DNA of 6,183 bases from positions 1-6,183 of the forward strand of contig JAHDSS010000475.1 in assembly GCA_018432565.1 (NCBI GenBank), written 5' to 3'. The notes below the pieces were generated by a model. That model made no database searches. It was not told the origin of the DNA and was given only the letters and a program-made list of their open reading frames with translations. Positions within the stretch are counted from its first letter, which is position 1. Each line of letters opens with the position of its first letter. Source of the DNA: Kiritimatiellia bacterium (GTDB taxonomy: Bacteria; Verrucomicrobiota; Kiritimatiellia; CAIQIC01; Lenti-01). Shown piece by piece: positions 6,078-6,183 of this stretch. Made by a program: the position numbers and the translations under genes.

Positions 6078-6183
6078 GGAACGCCGGGCGGGGCGCATCT
6101 GCGATCGGGTGTAGGCAGAATGGACCCGCGCAGCAAGGGGCTCCCGGTCCGTTGCGGATTCAGGCGGGCGCCGGCCGGCAGAA

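Noticed and set aside
6084..6117. TTGCTG with a TACACC 17 bases on, minus strand, as a cstA promoter
   Set aside because: Each hexamer matches consensus at only about three of six positions, which is expected by chance in this much sequence.

Overview
The window is GC-rich bacterial DNA with tightly GC-biased third codon positions. The partial secreted protein at the left edge combines a Ca-binding DxDxDG loop with a C-terminal beta-rich domain ending in 'FYHLRATRP'. That style is common in Verrucomicrobiota, Kiritimatiellota and related PVC-group bacteria, so I suggest this group, tentatively and without any marker gene to confirm it.

Layout from left to right: (1) the 3' end of a plus-strand gene for a secreted endonuclease I-like protein (1-353). 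(2) A perfect 10-bp GC hairpin (379-402) between two convergent genes. (3) On the minus strand, one continuous reading frame (432-2117) encoding ribose-5-phosphate isomerase B fused to serine hydroxymethyltransferase (RpiB-GlyA). (4) A 236-bp GC-rich spacer with small hairpins and no convincing promoter. (5) On the minus strand, a RhlB-like DEAD-box RNA helicase (2354-3937) with a long basic, proline-rich N-terminus and an RG-rich tail. (6) A 378-bp spacer holding a complete minus-strand transcription unit for a structured RNA: a good sigma70-type promoter (TTGCCA, 17 bp, TATATT), about 227 nt of hairpin-rich RNA and an intrinsic terminator with seven U's. Its 3' half resembles proteobacterial 6S RNA. 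(7) On the minus strand, a short CstA-family transporter (4316-6013), preceded by a possible 8-codon leader ORF that overlaps its start. The last 147 bases hold only weak signals.

The minus-strand genes point the same way, but the spacers (378 and 236 bp) and the terminator at 3979-4005 suggest separate transcription units rather than one operon. The functions are housekeeping: one-carbon and pentose-phosphate metabolism in one polypeptide, RNA remodelling, a putative global regulatory RNA, and uptake of pyruvate or peptides. The two most notable items are the RpiB-GlyA fusion and the 6S-like RNA unit directly upstream of the helicase.
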